DNA of 64,000 nucleotides from Methylibium petroleiphilum PM1 (GCF_000015725.1 NC_008825.1:3968001-4032000); one strand, 5' to 3'; positions 1 to 8,923 are shown, counted from the first letter of the stretch. The notes: generated from the letters alone by a model not told the origin. Numbers and translations are program-made.

Positions 1-2218
1 CGGTGAAGCACACGCCCGCGGTCAGCGGGTGCGCCACCAGCGCGGCGCCCACCGTCTCGCCGGGGCCGTGCAGCAGGGTCAGCGCGTCCTGCGGCACGCC
101 GGCTGCATGCAGCAGCCCGACGAAGCGCTGCGCAACCGCCGGTGTCTGCTCGGCCGGCTTGGCGGCCACGCTGTTGCCGGCCACCAGCGCGGCGACCACC
201 TGGCCGGCGAAGATGGCGAGCGGGAAGTTCCACGGGCTGATGCAGACGAACACGCCGCGGCCGTGCAGGTGCAGCGTGTTCGATTCGCCGGTCGGGCCCG
301 GCAGCTCGCGCGGGCCGAGCGTGTCGCGCGCCTGCAGCGCGTAGTAGCGGCAGAAGTCGACCGCCTCGCGCAGCTCGGCCACGCAGTCGCCCAGCGTCTT
401 GTGCGCTTCCTTCACCAGCAGGCCGCACCAGGCCGGCAGCTCGGCCTCCAGCCGGTCGGCGGCGCGCAACAGCACGGCGGCGCGCTCGGTCAGCGGCGTG
501 TCGTCCCACGCCACCTGGCCTGCGTGCAGGCGGCGCATCGTCGCGTCGATCTCCGACGCCGGCGTCTCGGCCACCTCGGGCACGCGGGTGGCCGCCACCG
601 CGGCCAGCAGCGGCGCGCGCTCGGCGGCGATGCTCAGGTCGACGCCCAGCGCGTTGCGCCGCGCGCTGCCGTAGAGCTGCAGCGGCGACGGCTGGCCCGG
701 CTCGGGCGCGGCCTGCAGCGGCGACGCGAGCAGCGCGTCGACATCGACCTGCGGGTCGGCCAGCTGGTGCACGAACGACGAGTTGGCGCCGTTCTCCAGC
801 AGGCGGCGCACCAGGTAGGCCAGCAGGTCGCGGTGCTCGCCGACCGGCGCGTAGATGCGCACCGGCAAGCCCCCCGCTTGAGCGGGGGGAGCGGGAGGTG
901 TGTACCGCGACACCTCGCGGACACACCCTCCCCCATGCCGTGCAGCCGTTGCAACTCGAACGGCGTGCCGCGCACCCGCGCCATCTGCACGATGGCCGCG
1001 ACGGTGCCGGCGTTGTGGGTGGCGAACTGCGGGTAGATGACGTCGGCGTGGTCGAGCAGCGCCTTCGCGCACGCGAGGTAGGAGATGTCGGTGTGGTGCT
1101 TGTGCGTGAACACCGGGTAGGCGGCCAAGCCGAGCTCCTGCGCGCGCTTGATCTCGCCGTCCCAGTAGGCGCCCTTGACCAACCGCACCATGAAGCGCAG
1201 GCCGTGGTGGCGGGCGATGCGCGCGACCTCGTGCACGCATTCCTCGGCGCGCGTCTGGTAGGCCTGGATCGCGAGGCCGAAGCCGCGCCAGCGCGGGTGG
1301 CGCGCGGCGATGTGCGCGGCAGCAGCGTCGATCAGCTCGAGGGAGAGTTCGAGCCGGTCGCTCTCTTCGGCGTCCACGGTGAGGTTGAGGTCGGCCGCCG
1401 CTGCGTCGTCGATCAGGCCCAGCACGCGCGGCAGCAGCTCGGCGAAGACGCGCACCCGCTGCGCATCCTCGTAGCGCGGGAACAGCGCCGACAGCTTGAT
1501 CGAGATGCCGTCGTTGGCTTCCGGGCCGGCACCGGCCACGGCGGTGACGGCAATGGCCGCGATGGCGTCGCGGTAGGAGCGCAGGTAGCGCTGCGCATCG
1601 TGCTCGGTGCGGGCGCCCTCGCCCAGCATGTCGAAGCTGAAGCGCAGTTGCGGCTGGGCCTGGCGCTGGCTGCGGGCCTCGCCCAGCGCCTCGGCGATCG
1701 ACTGGCCGAGCACGAACTGCCGGCCCAGCAACTGGATGGCGCGCACCGTCGCCGCCACCACGGTCTGCGCGCCCAGGCGCTGCAGCAGGCCGGGCGGGTG
1801 CTCGCCGTCGGGCAGGAACTTCTTGGACAGCGCGATCGCGCTGGCCGACAGGCTGGCCAGCCTCTTGTGCGGTCCGTCGCCGCCGGTGGCGGCGGTGTCG
1901 AAATCGGCGCGGCCCAGCTGGTCGGCGGTCAGCGCGATCGCGGTGGCGGCATCGGGCACGCGCAGCAGCGCCTCGGCCAGCCGCATCAGCGCCAGGCCTT
2001 CGGCGCTGGAGATCGGGTACTCGCGCAGCAGCGACTCCATGGCCCAGAACGGCGCCGGTTCGTCGCGCACCGCCTGCACCCAGGGACGCGCCAGCGCCTG
2101 CACGCCGGCCCAGTCGAGCGCTCCGGCCAGCGCCGCCAGCCGGGCTTGGAGGACGGACGCCTCCTCGCGCAGCGGCGACGGCAGGCGGGCGGCGGGCGTG
2201 GCGGTGGGCAGCGGCATG
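1..2218 (-). pseudogene. putA: Bifunctional proline dehydrogenase / P5C dehydrogenase, frameshifted and cut by the window edge
   Basis: PutA oxidises proline to glutamate with an N-terminal FAD proline dehydrogenase and a C-terminal NAD P5C dehydrogenase. Translation from ATG 2218 gives the arm and PRODH barrel, including RLVKGAYWDGEIKRA, YPQFATHNAGT and FELQRLHGMGE. There is no N-terminal ribbon-helix-helix segment, so this is the non-DNA-binding type. After GMGE the frame is lost: a 59-nt palindromic element (869-927) takes the place of the usual short linker, and the product then runs out of frame to a stop at 634. The homology resumes in another frame with PVRIYAPVGEHRDLLAYLVRR and continues into the aldehyde dehydrogenase domain (WNFPLAIFAGQVVAALVAGN) to the window edge. 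As read, the gene makes an isolated PRODH plus about 100 unrelated residues. It is either a genuine mutation or an assembly error at a repeat. Confidence 0.85.
869..927. repeat. Palindromic REP/MITE-like element inside putA
   Basis: This 59-nt block has no PutA homology. It holds a perfect 9-bp hairpin (CCCCCCGCT, loop TG, AGCGGGGGG at 870-889) and a second nested stem (GGTGTGT at 897-903 pairing with ACACACC at 921-927, enclosing CCGCG/CGCGG). Two adjoining hairpins with no coding content are typical of short extragenic palindromic repeats. Because 59 is not a multiple of three it shifts the putA frame. It also seems to replace about ten codons rather than simply being inserted. I saw no second copy in this window. 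Confidence 0.6.
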
Positions 2219-2310
2219 GTGGCAGACCTCGATCGGCGTGGACCGGCCGCCCCGTTGGCCGCCGTTCCTGTTAGCGTAAGGCCGTCCTTGCCGAATGATT
2301 CACCAAGCTC
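2219..2310. promoter_or_regulatory. Divergent putA / Lrp-regulator control region
   Basis: The 92 bp between the two divergent start codons must carry both promoters and, by analogy with other Lrp-type pairs, the regulator's binding sites. I could not pick out a convincing -10/-35 pair or a clear Lrp operator. Confidence 0.4.
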
Positions 2311-2856
2311 ATGCCTTCCAGCCGCACAAAATCCAGCACGAAGCCCAAGGCCGCCCGCGCGGGGGCCGCGCTCGCCGAGCCCCCACCACGGGCCATCGAG
2401 GGCCTGGACCGCACCGACCAGCGCATCCTGCGCGTGCTGCAGCGCGATGGCCGCATCACCAATCTCGAACTCGCGCAGCAGGTGCATCTGTCGCCGACGG
2501 CCGTGCTGGAGCGGGTGAAGCGGCTCACGCGCGACGGCGTGATCCTCGGCTACGAGGCGCGCCTGAATCCGGCGCGGCTGGGCGCGGCGATGCTGGTGTT
2601 CATCGAGGTGATGCTGGACCGCACGGCGCCCGACGTGATGGAGAGCTTTCGGGCCGCGGTGCAGGTGCGGCCCGAGATCCTGGAATGCCACCTGGTGGCC
2701 GGCGGCTTCGACTACCTGATCAAGACGCGCGTGGCCGACATGGCGGCCTACCGCGAGATGCTGGCCAGCGTGATCTGGGCGCTGCCCGGCGTGCGCGAGA
2801 CGCGCACCTACGCGGTGATGGAGGAAGTGAAGAACACCACGGCGCTGCCGCTCTAG
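2311..2856 (+). CDS. Lrp/AsnC-family regulator, probably the putA activator (PutR-like)
   Basis: 181 residues. After a basic, alanine-rich N-terminal tail of about 30 residues comes an Lrp winged helix-turn-helix (LDRTDQRILRVLQRDGRIT, then LAQQVHLSPTAVLERVKRL). It is followed by the RAM/AsnC ligand domain (ECHLVAGGFDYLIKTRV, LPGVRETRTYAVMEEVK). Proteins of this family bind amino acids and control nearby metabolic genes. It is divergent from putA with 92 bp between the starts, the usual position of a proline-responsive Lrp-type activator of putA in proteobacteria whose PutA lacks its own DNA-binding domain. The family is certain; the proline role is inferred from position. Confidence 0.85.
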   Translation: MPSSRTKSSTKPKAARAGAALAEPPPRAIEGLDRTDQRILRVLQRDGRITNLELAQQVHLSPTAVLERVKRLTRDGVILGYEARLNPARLGAAMLVFIEVMLDRTAPDVMESFRAAVQVRPEILECHLVAGGFDYLIKTRVADMAAYREMLASVIWALPGVRETRTYAVMEEVKNTTALPL

Positions 2857-3306
2857 CTAGGGCCGCGCATGCGCGTCGCCGCACTCGCCGACCGGCGTGG
2901 CGGTGACGCGCTGGAAGAAGGTCATGTTCTTGCCGCCCAGGCGCACGTTCAGCGTGCCGGTCCACCGATCGCGCGCGTCGGACTGCCAGCGCGCATCGCC
3001 GGTGGTGCCGTGGCCGCCGTGGCAGGCCAGCCGGTAGGTGGCGTCATCCAACGGCTCGAGGCGGCAGTCCTGCAGCGACACGTCCTGCAGCATCCAGAAA
3101 ACCGTCGCGCGGTCGGCCACGGCGAGACAGCGTTGCTCCCTGCGCACCGCGTAGCGCAGGTTCTCGTCGAGGTGCGGCATGCCGGTCTCGGTGCTCACGT
3201 CGTAGAGCCGGCGCGGCGTGGCCTCTCGCTCGTCGGCGGCGGCCGCACCGACGGCGCAGAGACCGGCGACGAGGGCCCCGCACCAGCGCCTGGTTCGTGT
3301 CGTCAT
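2857..3306 (-). CDS. Small exported protein, DUF3617-like
   Basis: 149 residues from ATG 3306. An N-terminal signal peptide (MTTRTRRWCGALVAGLCAVGAAAA) is followed by a compact domain with a GMPHLDENLRYAVRREQRC segment, a second cysteine in LQDCRLEP, a third in LACHGG and a last one near the C-terminus. The spacing of cysteines and the RLEPLDDATYRLACHGG stretch resemble DUF3617, a periplasmic family of unknown function common in beta- and gamma-proteobacteria. It converges on the Lrp-type gene, whose stop is immediately adjacent, and its start lies 43 bp from the alkB stop in the same direction, so it may be a distal member of the repair operon. Function unknown. Confidence 0.65.
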   Translation of the reverse strand: MTTRTRRWCGALVAGLCAVGAAAADEREATPRRLYDVSTETGMPHLDENLRYAVRREQRCLAVADRATVFWMLQDVSLQDCRLEPLDDATYRLACHGGHGTTGDARWQSDARDRWTGTLNVRLGGKNMTFFQRVTATPVGECGDAHARP

Positions 3307-3349
3307 GGGAGCCTGTTCTCGCCGCGAGGACGGCGCGCCCCGCGCACGG

Positions 3350-4054
3350 TCAACCCGCACGCCGGAAGGTGAGGTTGATGCGGCAGTTCCCGGTCGCCGC
3401 GTGTTCACCGTCCTTCAGGGCCAGCACGCCGTGGTAGCGCAGCCGCGACGGACCGCCCCACACCGCCACATCGCCATGCACCAGCGGCACCCGCGTGGTG
3501 GGGTCGCTGCGCCGGCCACCGCCGAACAGGAAGACCGCCGGCAGGCCCAGCGACACCGAGACGATGGGCGCGCTGAAGTCGCGCTCGTTGCGGTCCTGGT
3601 GCAGGCTCAGTCGAGCGCCCGGCTCGTAGCGGTTGATCAGGCAGGCGTCGGGCGCGAAGCCGGGGTAGCCGGCCTGCGCCGCGGCCCGCGCGGCCAGCTC
3701 GCCGAAGCGGCGCGGCATCGTGGGCCAGGGCCGGCCGCTGTCGGGATCGACGGCGTCGTAGCGATAGCCGCGGGCGTCGCTGACCCAGCCGAGCGCGCCG
3801 CAGTTGCTCATCGCGACCGACATGCGAAAGCCCCCGGGCGTGACCGGATGCCGGAACGGTGCCTGCGCCACCAGCGCCTGCACCTCGGCGAGCAGCGCGG
3901 CGGCCTCGGCGGCCGCGCCGCCGCGCCACACCAGTGCGCCGGGGCCGAGCGCTTCGAGCCACGGCGCCACGGCCGGCCCGCCGGCGTCGGCCGCGCCGTC
4001 GAACAGGTCCGGCGTGGTGGCCCGGGCGCTGCGCATGGCCGTCTCAGGCCGCAT
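3350..4054 (-). CDS. alkB: DNA oxidative demethylase AlkB
   Basis: 234 residues. AlkB uses Fe(II), 2-oxoglutarate and oxygen to remove methyl groups from 1-methyladenine and 3-methylcytosine in DNA and RNA. Visible hallmarks are INRYEPGARLSLHQDRNE, giving the HxD iron ligands, the second iron histidine in RLRYHGVLAL, and the C-terminal RINLTFR that matches the RxNxTxR 2-oxoglutarate-binding motif. Length fits E. coli AlkB (216) with a short N-terminal extension. Its start overlaps the end of the upstream oxygenase by 11 bp, making it the third gene of an ada operon. Confidence 0.95.
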   Translation of the reverse strand: MRPETAMRSARATTPDLFDGAADAGGPAVAPWLEALGPGALVWRGGAAAEAAALLAEVQALVAQAPFRHPVTPGGFRMSVAMSNCGALGWVSDARGYRYDAVDPDSGRPWPTMPRRFGELAARAAAQAGYPGFAPDACLINRYEPGARLSLHQDRNERDFSAPIVSVSLGLPAVFLFGGGRRSDPTTRVPLVHGDVAVWGGPSRLRYHGVLALKDGEHAATGNCRINLTFRRAG

Positions 4055-4796
4055 CGTGGAAGATCACGCCGGCGGTGTGGCGCCGCCCGGCGCGCACCCG
4101 GCTGACGCCGTGGCGCAGCCACACGCGGTAGCTGCCGCGCGTGCCCTGCACCGGCCGCTCGTGGACGGCGATCACCGCGGCGTCGCCCTGGCGCAGCGGC
4201 AGCACCATCGGCCGCGACTGCATGCGCGGGCGCTGCTCGGTCATCACGAACTCGCCACCCTCGAAATCGCGCCCGGGCTCGGAGAGCAGCAGCACCACCT
4301 GCAGCGGGAACACGTGCTCGCCGTAGAGATCCTGGTGCAGGCAGTTGTAGTCGCCCTCGCCGTACTGCAGCAGCAGCGGCGTGGGCCGGGTCTGGCCGGC
4401 CGCATGGCAGCGCGCGATGAACTCGGCGTGCCGCGGCGGGAAGCGCGTGGCCAAGCCCATCGCCGCGTGCCAGCGGTTGGCGATCGGCACCAGATGCGGA
4501 TAGAAGCCGCCACGCAGGGTCGCGACGAGCGCCGGCAGCGGGTGGGCGAAGTAGCGGTACTCGCCGCGCCCGAAGCCATGGCGGGCCATCACCACGCGGC
4601 TGCGGAAGGCCGCGTCGTCCGTGTACAGCCCCGCCAGCGCGCGGCATTCCGCCGGCGTGAGCAGGCGTTCGATCTGCGCGTGGCCCTGCGCGTCGAGATC
4701 GCGGGCCAGCTGCGGCCAGTCGGCCGCCGCGATGCGCGCCTCCAGGCTCGCGGTGGCCACCGCCGTGGCGACGCCGGCGGTCTCGGACACGCTCAT
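4044..4796 (-). CDS. 2OG-Fe(II) oxygenase (Oxygenase-NA type) in the ada operon
   Basis: 250 residues. The core YGEGDYNCLHQDLYGEHVFP gives an HxD iron dyad, and RVWLRHGVSRVRAGRRHTAG supplies the distal histidine and the arginine expected to hold 2-oxoglutarate. This matches the bacterial Oxygenase-NA family rather than AlkB. The substrate is not known to me. The gene overlaps ada by 4 nt (ATGA) and alkB by 11 bp, so it is translated with two alkylation-repair enzymes. A role in repairing or sensing alkylated nucleic acid is a reasonable inference from that position, not something the sequence proves. Confidence 0.85.
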   Translation of the reverse strand: MSVSETAGVATAVATASLEARIAAADWPQLARDLDAQGHAQIERLLTPAECRALAGLYTDDAAFRSRVVMARHGFGRGEYRYFAHPLPALVATLRGGFYPHLVPIANRWHAAMGLATRFPPRHAEFIARCHAAGQTRPTPLLLQYGEGDYNCLHQDLYGEHVFPLQVVLLLSEPGRDFEGGEFVMTEQRPRMQSRPMVLPLRQGDAAVIAVHERPVQGTRGSYRVWLRHGVSRVRAGRRHTAGVIFHDAA

Positions 4797-5884
4797 GGCG
4801 TGATCGCCTCCTGCTCCAGCGCCAGCAGCTGGCGCTTGCGCTCGACGCCCCAGCGGTAGCCCGACAGTGCGCCGTCGCTGCGCACCACGCGGTGGCAGGG
4901 AATGGCCACCGCCAGCGCGTTGGCGGCGCAGGCCTGCGCCACCGCGCGCACCGCCGTCGGCGCACCGATGCGCGCGGCGACCTCGGCGTAACTGGCGGTG
5001 CGCCCGGGCGGGATGTCACGCAACGCCTGCCACACACGCTGCTGGAAGGCGGTGCCGCGCACGTCGAGCGGCAGGTCCAGGCCGAGACCCGGTGCCTCGA
5101 CGAAGCCCACCACGCGGGCCACCCAGTCCTCGAAATCGGCCTCGCCGCCGATCAGGCGGGCCTGGGGGAAGCGGTCCTGCAGGTCGCGCGCCAGCGCATC
5201 CGGGTCGTCGCCGAGCAGGATCGCGCAGATGCCGCGTTCGCTCTGTGCCACGAGGATGGCGCCCAGCGAGCACTGGCCGATCGCGAAGCGGATCGCCGTG
5301 CCCGCCCCGCCGGCGCGGTAGCGCGTGGCCGTCATGCCGAGCACCCCGTCGGCCGTCTCGTAGTAGCGGCCGCCGGAGTTGAAGCCGGCGTCGTAGATGG
5401 CATCGGTCACCGTGCCGCCGCGGCGGCCGAGCGCCTCGCGCAGGCGCCGCGCCCGGTGCGCGGTAGCGTAGGCCCTCGGCGTGAGGCCGGTGACCGCCTT
5501 GAACACGCGGTGCAGGTGGTAGGGGCTGAGGCCGGCGCGCCGGGCCAGGTCGGCGAGCGGGGGGACCGCGTCCGCGGTCTCGATGTAGCGGCACAGTTCG
5601 GCGACCCGGGCTGCCTGCAGCGCGGCCGCCGGCAGCTGGTCGGGCTTGCAGCGCAGGCAGGGCCTGAAGCCGGCCGCGCGTGCGGCCTCGGCGGTGTCGT
5701 GGAAGGCCACGTTCTCGGGGCGGGCCGGGCGCGCGGCGCAGCTCGGGCGGCAATAGACGCCGGTCGTGCGCACCGAGTAGAAGAAGCGGCCGTCGGCGGC
5801 GCCGTCGCGCGCCACGACGGCGGCCCAGCGCGGGTCGTTCACGGTCGCGGCGGCCCGTTGTTCGGTCTGGGTGCTCATGTTCAT
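4793..5884 (-). CDS. ada: Bifunctional Ada: alkylation-response regulator and O6-methylguanine methyltransferase
   Basis: 363 residues with the full Ada layout. The N-terminal zinc domain has CRPSC near residue 47 and CLRC near residue 77; in E. coli its first cysteine accepts methyl from phosphotriesters. An AraC-type helix-turn-helix follows (LADLARRAGLSPYHLHRVFKA, residues about 110-175). The C-terminal methyltransferase carries the acceptor motif IPCHRVV. Methylated Ada activates its own operon; here that would include the 2OG oxygenase and alkB downstream. The first codons contain two in-frame ATGs (5884 and 5878), and either could be the start. Confidence 0.95.
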   Translation of the reverse strand: MNMSTQTEQRAAATVNDPRWAAVVARDGAADGRFFYSVRTTGVYCRPSCAARPARPENVAFHDTAEAARAAGFRPCLRCKPDQLPAAALQAARVAELCRYIETADAVPPLADLARRAGLSPYHLHRVFKAVTGLTPRAYATAHRARRLREALGRRGGTVTDAIYDAGFNSGGRYYETADGVLGMTATRYRAGGAGTAIRFAIGQCSLGAILVAQSERGICAILLGDDPDALARDLQDRFPQARLIGGEADFEDWVARVVGFVEAPGLGLDLPLDVRGTAFQQRVWQALRDIPPGRTASYAEVAARIGAPTAVRAVAQACAANALAVAIPCHRVVRSDGALSGYRWGVERKRQLLALEQEAITP

Positions 5885-6167
5885 GATCGTCCGTCAGGGT
5901 GTGCGTGGGTCGATGCGGTGACTGTAGGCATCGGTGCGGACCGTGGCACTCCGTGTCTTGCTGCCGAATTGAAATCCTTCCCGGACGCCGGCGTGCGGGC
6001 AAGGTCGATCGTCACGCAGGTGACAGGCCGATGACGACCGCGCACCGGCCTGGGGCTTGCGCGGCCCTGCGCACGGTCGAGCGTTGCGCGAATCCACTTA
6101 AGGGGAACCCCGTCTATTGCAGCGCAACAGCGCTACTTAGAGTGCAAGCCTTCTTTCCTGTCCCCGC
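5885..6167. promoter_or_regulatory. Divergent intergenic region between ada and the liv operon
   Basis: 283 bp with no convincing gene. It must carry the ada promoter (minus strand) and the livG promoter (plus strand). A small perfect palindrome GGGGAACCCC lies at 6103-6112, about 55 bp before livG. I could not identify an Ada box or a trustworthy -10/-35 pair. Confidence 0.4.
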
Positions 6168-6938
6168 ATGAGCGACATCATTCTCCAGACCCGCGAGTTG
6201 ACGAAGGACTTCAAGGGGTTCACGGCGGTGGACCGCGTGGATCTGGCGGTGCAGCGAGGACACATCCATGCGCTGATCGGGCCCAATGGCGCGGGCAAGA
6301 CCACCTGCTTCAACCTGCTCACGAAGTTCCTCGCGCCCAGCCGCGGCACGATCCACTTCAACGGCCACGACATCACCGCCGAGAAGCCCGCGCAGATCGC
6401 CCGCCGAGGCGTCATCCGCTCCTTCCAGATCTCCGCCGTCTTTCCCCACCTGAGCGTGCTGGAGAACGTGCGCATCGGCCTGCAGCGCTTCACCGGCACC
6501 TCCTTCCACTTCTGGAAGGGCCTGTCGGGGCTGCGCGCGCTCGACGCCCGCGTGCTCGAGCTGCTGGAACTGGTGGACCTGCGCGAGATGGCCGCGCTCA
6601 AGGCCGCCGACCTGCCCTACGGACGCAAGCGCGCGCTGGAGATCGCCACCACCATGGCCATGAGCCCCGAGCTCATGCTGCTCGACGAACCCACCCAGGG
6701 CATGGGCCACGAGGACGTCGAGCGCGTCACCGCCCTCATCAAGCGGGTGGCCGAAGGCCGCACCGTGCTGATGGTGGAGCACAACATGAAGGTGGTGGCC
6801 ACCATTGCCGACCGCATCACCGTGCTGGCGCGCGGGGCCGTGCTGGCCGAAGGCGACTACGCCAGTGTCTCCCGCCACCCTGCGGTGCTGGAGGCCTACA
6901 TGGGCAGCGACGCGGCTGAACTCCAGGGAGCGCATTGA
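6168..6938 (+). CDS. livG: Branched-chain amino acid-type ABC transporter ATPase, LivG
   Basis: 256 residues. Walker A is GPNGAGKTT near residue 41, the signature is LPYGRKRALEIA (a LivG-type variant of LSGGQ), Walker B is ELMLLDEPTQGM and the switch histidine is in VEHNMK. LivG is one of two cytoplasmic ATPases of high-affinity Leu/Ile/Val importers; the same family also serves amides, urea and aromatic acids, so the substrate is not settled. It is the first gene of livG-livF-livK-livH-livM and ends by overlapping livF in TGATG. Confidence 0.93.
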   Translation: MSDIILQTRELTKDFKGFTAVDRVDLAVQRGHIHALIGPNGAGKTTCFNLLTKFLAPSRGTIHFNGHDITAEKPAQIARRGVIRSFQISAVFPHLSVLENVRIGLQRFTGTSFHFWKGLSGLRALDARVLELLELVDLREMAALKAADLPYGRKRALEIATTMAMSPELMLLDEPTQGMGHEDVERVTALIKRVAEGRTVLMVEHNMKVVATIADRITVLARGAVLAEGDYASVSRHPAVLEAYMGSDAAELQGAH

Positions 6939-7651
6939 TGGAGCCCCTGGCGCTGGAGATCAAGGGGCTGCAGGCCTGGTACGGTGAGAGCCACATCCTG
7001 CACGGCATCGACCTGGCGGTGCCGCGCGGGCAGGTGGTCACGCTGCTCGGGCGCAATGGCGCCGGGCGCACCACCACGCTGCGCGCCATCATGGGCCTGA
7101 CGGGCAGCCGCAAGGGGTCGATCAAGGTGCACGGCCAGGAGGCCATCGCGCTGCCCACCCACCGCATCGCGCACCTCGGGCTGGGCTACTGCCCGGAGGA
7201 GCGCGGCATCTTCGCCTCGCTGAGCGCCGAGGAGAACCTGCTGCTGCCCCCGCGCCTGAAGGCCGGGCGGGGCAAGGCGATGGGCGAGGCCGAGATCTAC
7301 GCGATGTTCCCCAACCTGGCCGAGCGGCGCGCCAGCCCGGGCACGCGGCTCTCGGGGGGCGAGCAGCAGATGCTGGCGGTGGCGCGCATCCTGCGCACCG
7401 GGGCCGACATCCTGCTGCTCGACGAGATCAGCGAGGGGCTGGCGCCGGTGATCGTGCAGGCGCTCGCGCGCATGATCACCGCGCTCAAGGCGCAGGGCTT
7501 CACCATCGTGATGGTGGAGCAGAACTTCCGCTTCGCCGCGCGCCTGGCCGACCAGTTCCATGTGGTCGAGCACGGCCGCATCGCGCTGTCCTTTGCTGCC
7601 TCCGAGCTTGCGGCCCACCAGGCACAGCTCGATGAACTGCTCAGCGTCTGA
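6938..7651 (+). CDS. livF: Branched-chain amino acid-type ABC transporter ATPase, LivF
   Basis: 237 residues from ATG 6938, which overlaps the livG stop by one base (a TTG one codon earlier is also possible). Walker A reads GRNGAGRTT, with Arg where Lys is nearly universal (GxxGxGKT). The signature is LSGGEQQMLAVAR, Walker B ILLLDEISEGL and the switch VEQNFRFA. The GKT to GRT change affects the lysine that contacts the nucleotide phosphates, so this subunit may bind ATP poorly and leave hydrolysis mainly to LivG. A single-base sequencing error (AAG to CGC would need two changes) is unlikely. Confidence 0.92.
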   Translation: MEPLALEIKGLQAWYGESHILHGIDLAVPRGQVVTLLGRNGAGRTTTLRAIMGLTGSRKGSIKVHGQEAIALPTHRIAHLGLGYCPEERGIFASLSAEENLLLPPRLKAGRGKAMGEAEIYAMFPNLAERRASPGTRLSGGEQQMLAVARILRTGADILLLDEISEGLAPVIVQALARMITALKAQGFTIVMVEQNFRFAARLADQFHVVEHGRIALSFAASELAAHQAQLDELLSV

Positions 7652-7699
7652 TCGCGACGCGCTTTCCGCTTCCTCTCATCCCACCCTCAGGAGCCCCGC

Positions 7700-8923
7700 A
7701 TGACCCTCGTTCGCTCGCGCACCGCACTCGCTGCCGCCGCCACCGCCGGCCTCCTCGCCGTCGGCGGCACGCCGGCACAGGCCCAGATCTCCGGGGACAC
7801 GGTCAAGATCGGCTTCATCACCGACATGTCGGGCCTGTACGCCGACATCGACGGCCCCGGCGGCGTCGAGGCCATCAAGCTGGCCATCAGCGACATGAAG
7901 GGCACGGTCGCCGGCAAGAAGATCGAGCTCGTCTACGCCGATCACCAGAACAAGGCCGACGTGGCCGCCAGCAAGGCCCGCGAATGGTTCGACACCCAGG
8001 GCGTCGACATGCTCATCGGCGGCACCAACTCCGGCACCGCGCTGGCCATGACCAAGGTCGCGGCCGAGAAGAAGAAGCCCTTCATCGCCATCGGTGCCGG
8101 CACCTCGCGCATCTCGAACGAGGATTGCACGCCCTACTCGATCCACTATGCCTACGACACCGTGGCGCTGGCCAACGGCACCGGCAGCGCAGTCACCAAG
8201 GCGGGCGGCAAGTCCTGGTATTTCCTGACGGCCGACTATGCCTTCGGCCAGTCGCTGCAGAACGACACCAGCAACGTGGTGACGAAATCGGGCGGCCAGG
8301 TGCTCGGCAGCGTCAAGCACCCGCTGTCGGCCAGCGATTTCTCGTCCTTCCTGCTGCAGGCGCAGTCGAGCAAGGCGCAGATCCTGGGGCTGGCCAATGC
8401 CGGCGGCGACACCATCAACTCGATCAAGGCCGCCAACGAGTTCGGCATCACGAAGACGATGAAGCTGGCCGGCCTGCTGATGTTCATCAACGACATCCAT
8501 TCGCTGGGCCTGAATGCGACCCAGGGCATGTACATGACCGACAGCTGGTACTGGAACCAGAGCCCGGAGGCGCGCGCGTGGAGCCGCCGCTTCTTCGAGA
8601 AGATGAAGCGCATGCCCTCGTCGATCCAGGCGGCCGACTACTCGGCCGCCATGCACTTCCTGAAGGCCGTCGAGGCCGCCAAGACCGACGACGGCGACAA
8701 GGTCATGGCGCAGATGAAGGCCATGCCGATCAACGACTTCTACGCCAAGGGCAGCATCCGCAAGGAAGACGGTCGCGGCATCCACGACATGTTCCTGCTG
8801 CAGGTGAAGTCGCAGCAGGAGTCGACCGAGCCCTGGGACTACTTCAAGGTGGTCGAGAAGATCCCCGGCGAACAGGCCTTCACGAAGCTGGCCGACAGCA
8901 AGTGCCCGCTGGTGAAGAAGTGA
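7700..8923 (+). CDS. livK: Periplasmic substrate-binding protein of the liv-type importer
   Basis: 407 residues with a Sec signal peptide ending near AQAQ (residues 1-30), followed by a type I periplasmic-binding fold of the Leu/Ile/Val (Peripla_BP_6) family: VKIGFITDMSGLYADIDGPGG, then VDMLIGGTNSGTALAMTKVA and AIGAGTSRISNEDC. It is preceded by a good ribosome-binding site (CAGGAG). In Burkholderiales, many paralogues of this family bind amides, urea, aromatic acids or short peptides, and the pocket residues do not tell me which applies here. It lies between the ATPases and permeases of the same operon. Confidence 0.9.
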   Translation: MTLVRSRTALAAAATAGLLAVGGTPAQAQISGDTVKIGFITDMSGLYADIDGPGGVEAIKLAISDMKGTVAGKKIELVYADHQNKADVAASKAREWFDTQGVDMLIGGTNSGTALAMTKVAAEKKKPFIAIGAGTSRISNEDCTPYSIHYAYDTVALANGTGSAVTKAGGKSWYFLTADYAFGQSLQNDTSNVVTKSGGQVLGSVKHPLSASDFSSFLLQAQSSKAQILGLANAGGDTINSIKAANEFGITKTMKLAGLLMFINDIHSLGLNATQGMYMTDSWYWNQSPEARAWSRRFFEKMKRMPSSIQAADYSAAMHFLKAVEAAKTDDGDKVMAQMKAMPINDFYAKGSIRKEDGRGIHDMFLLQVKSQQESTEPWDYFKVVEKIPGEQAFTKLADSKCPLVKK

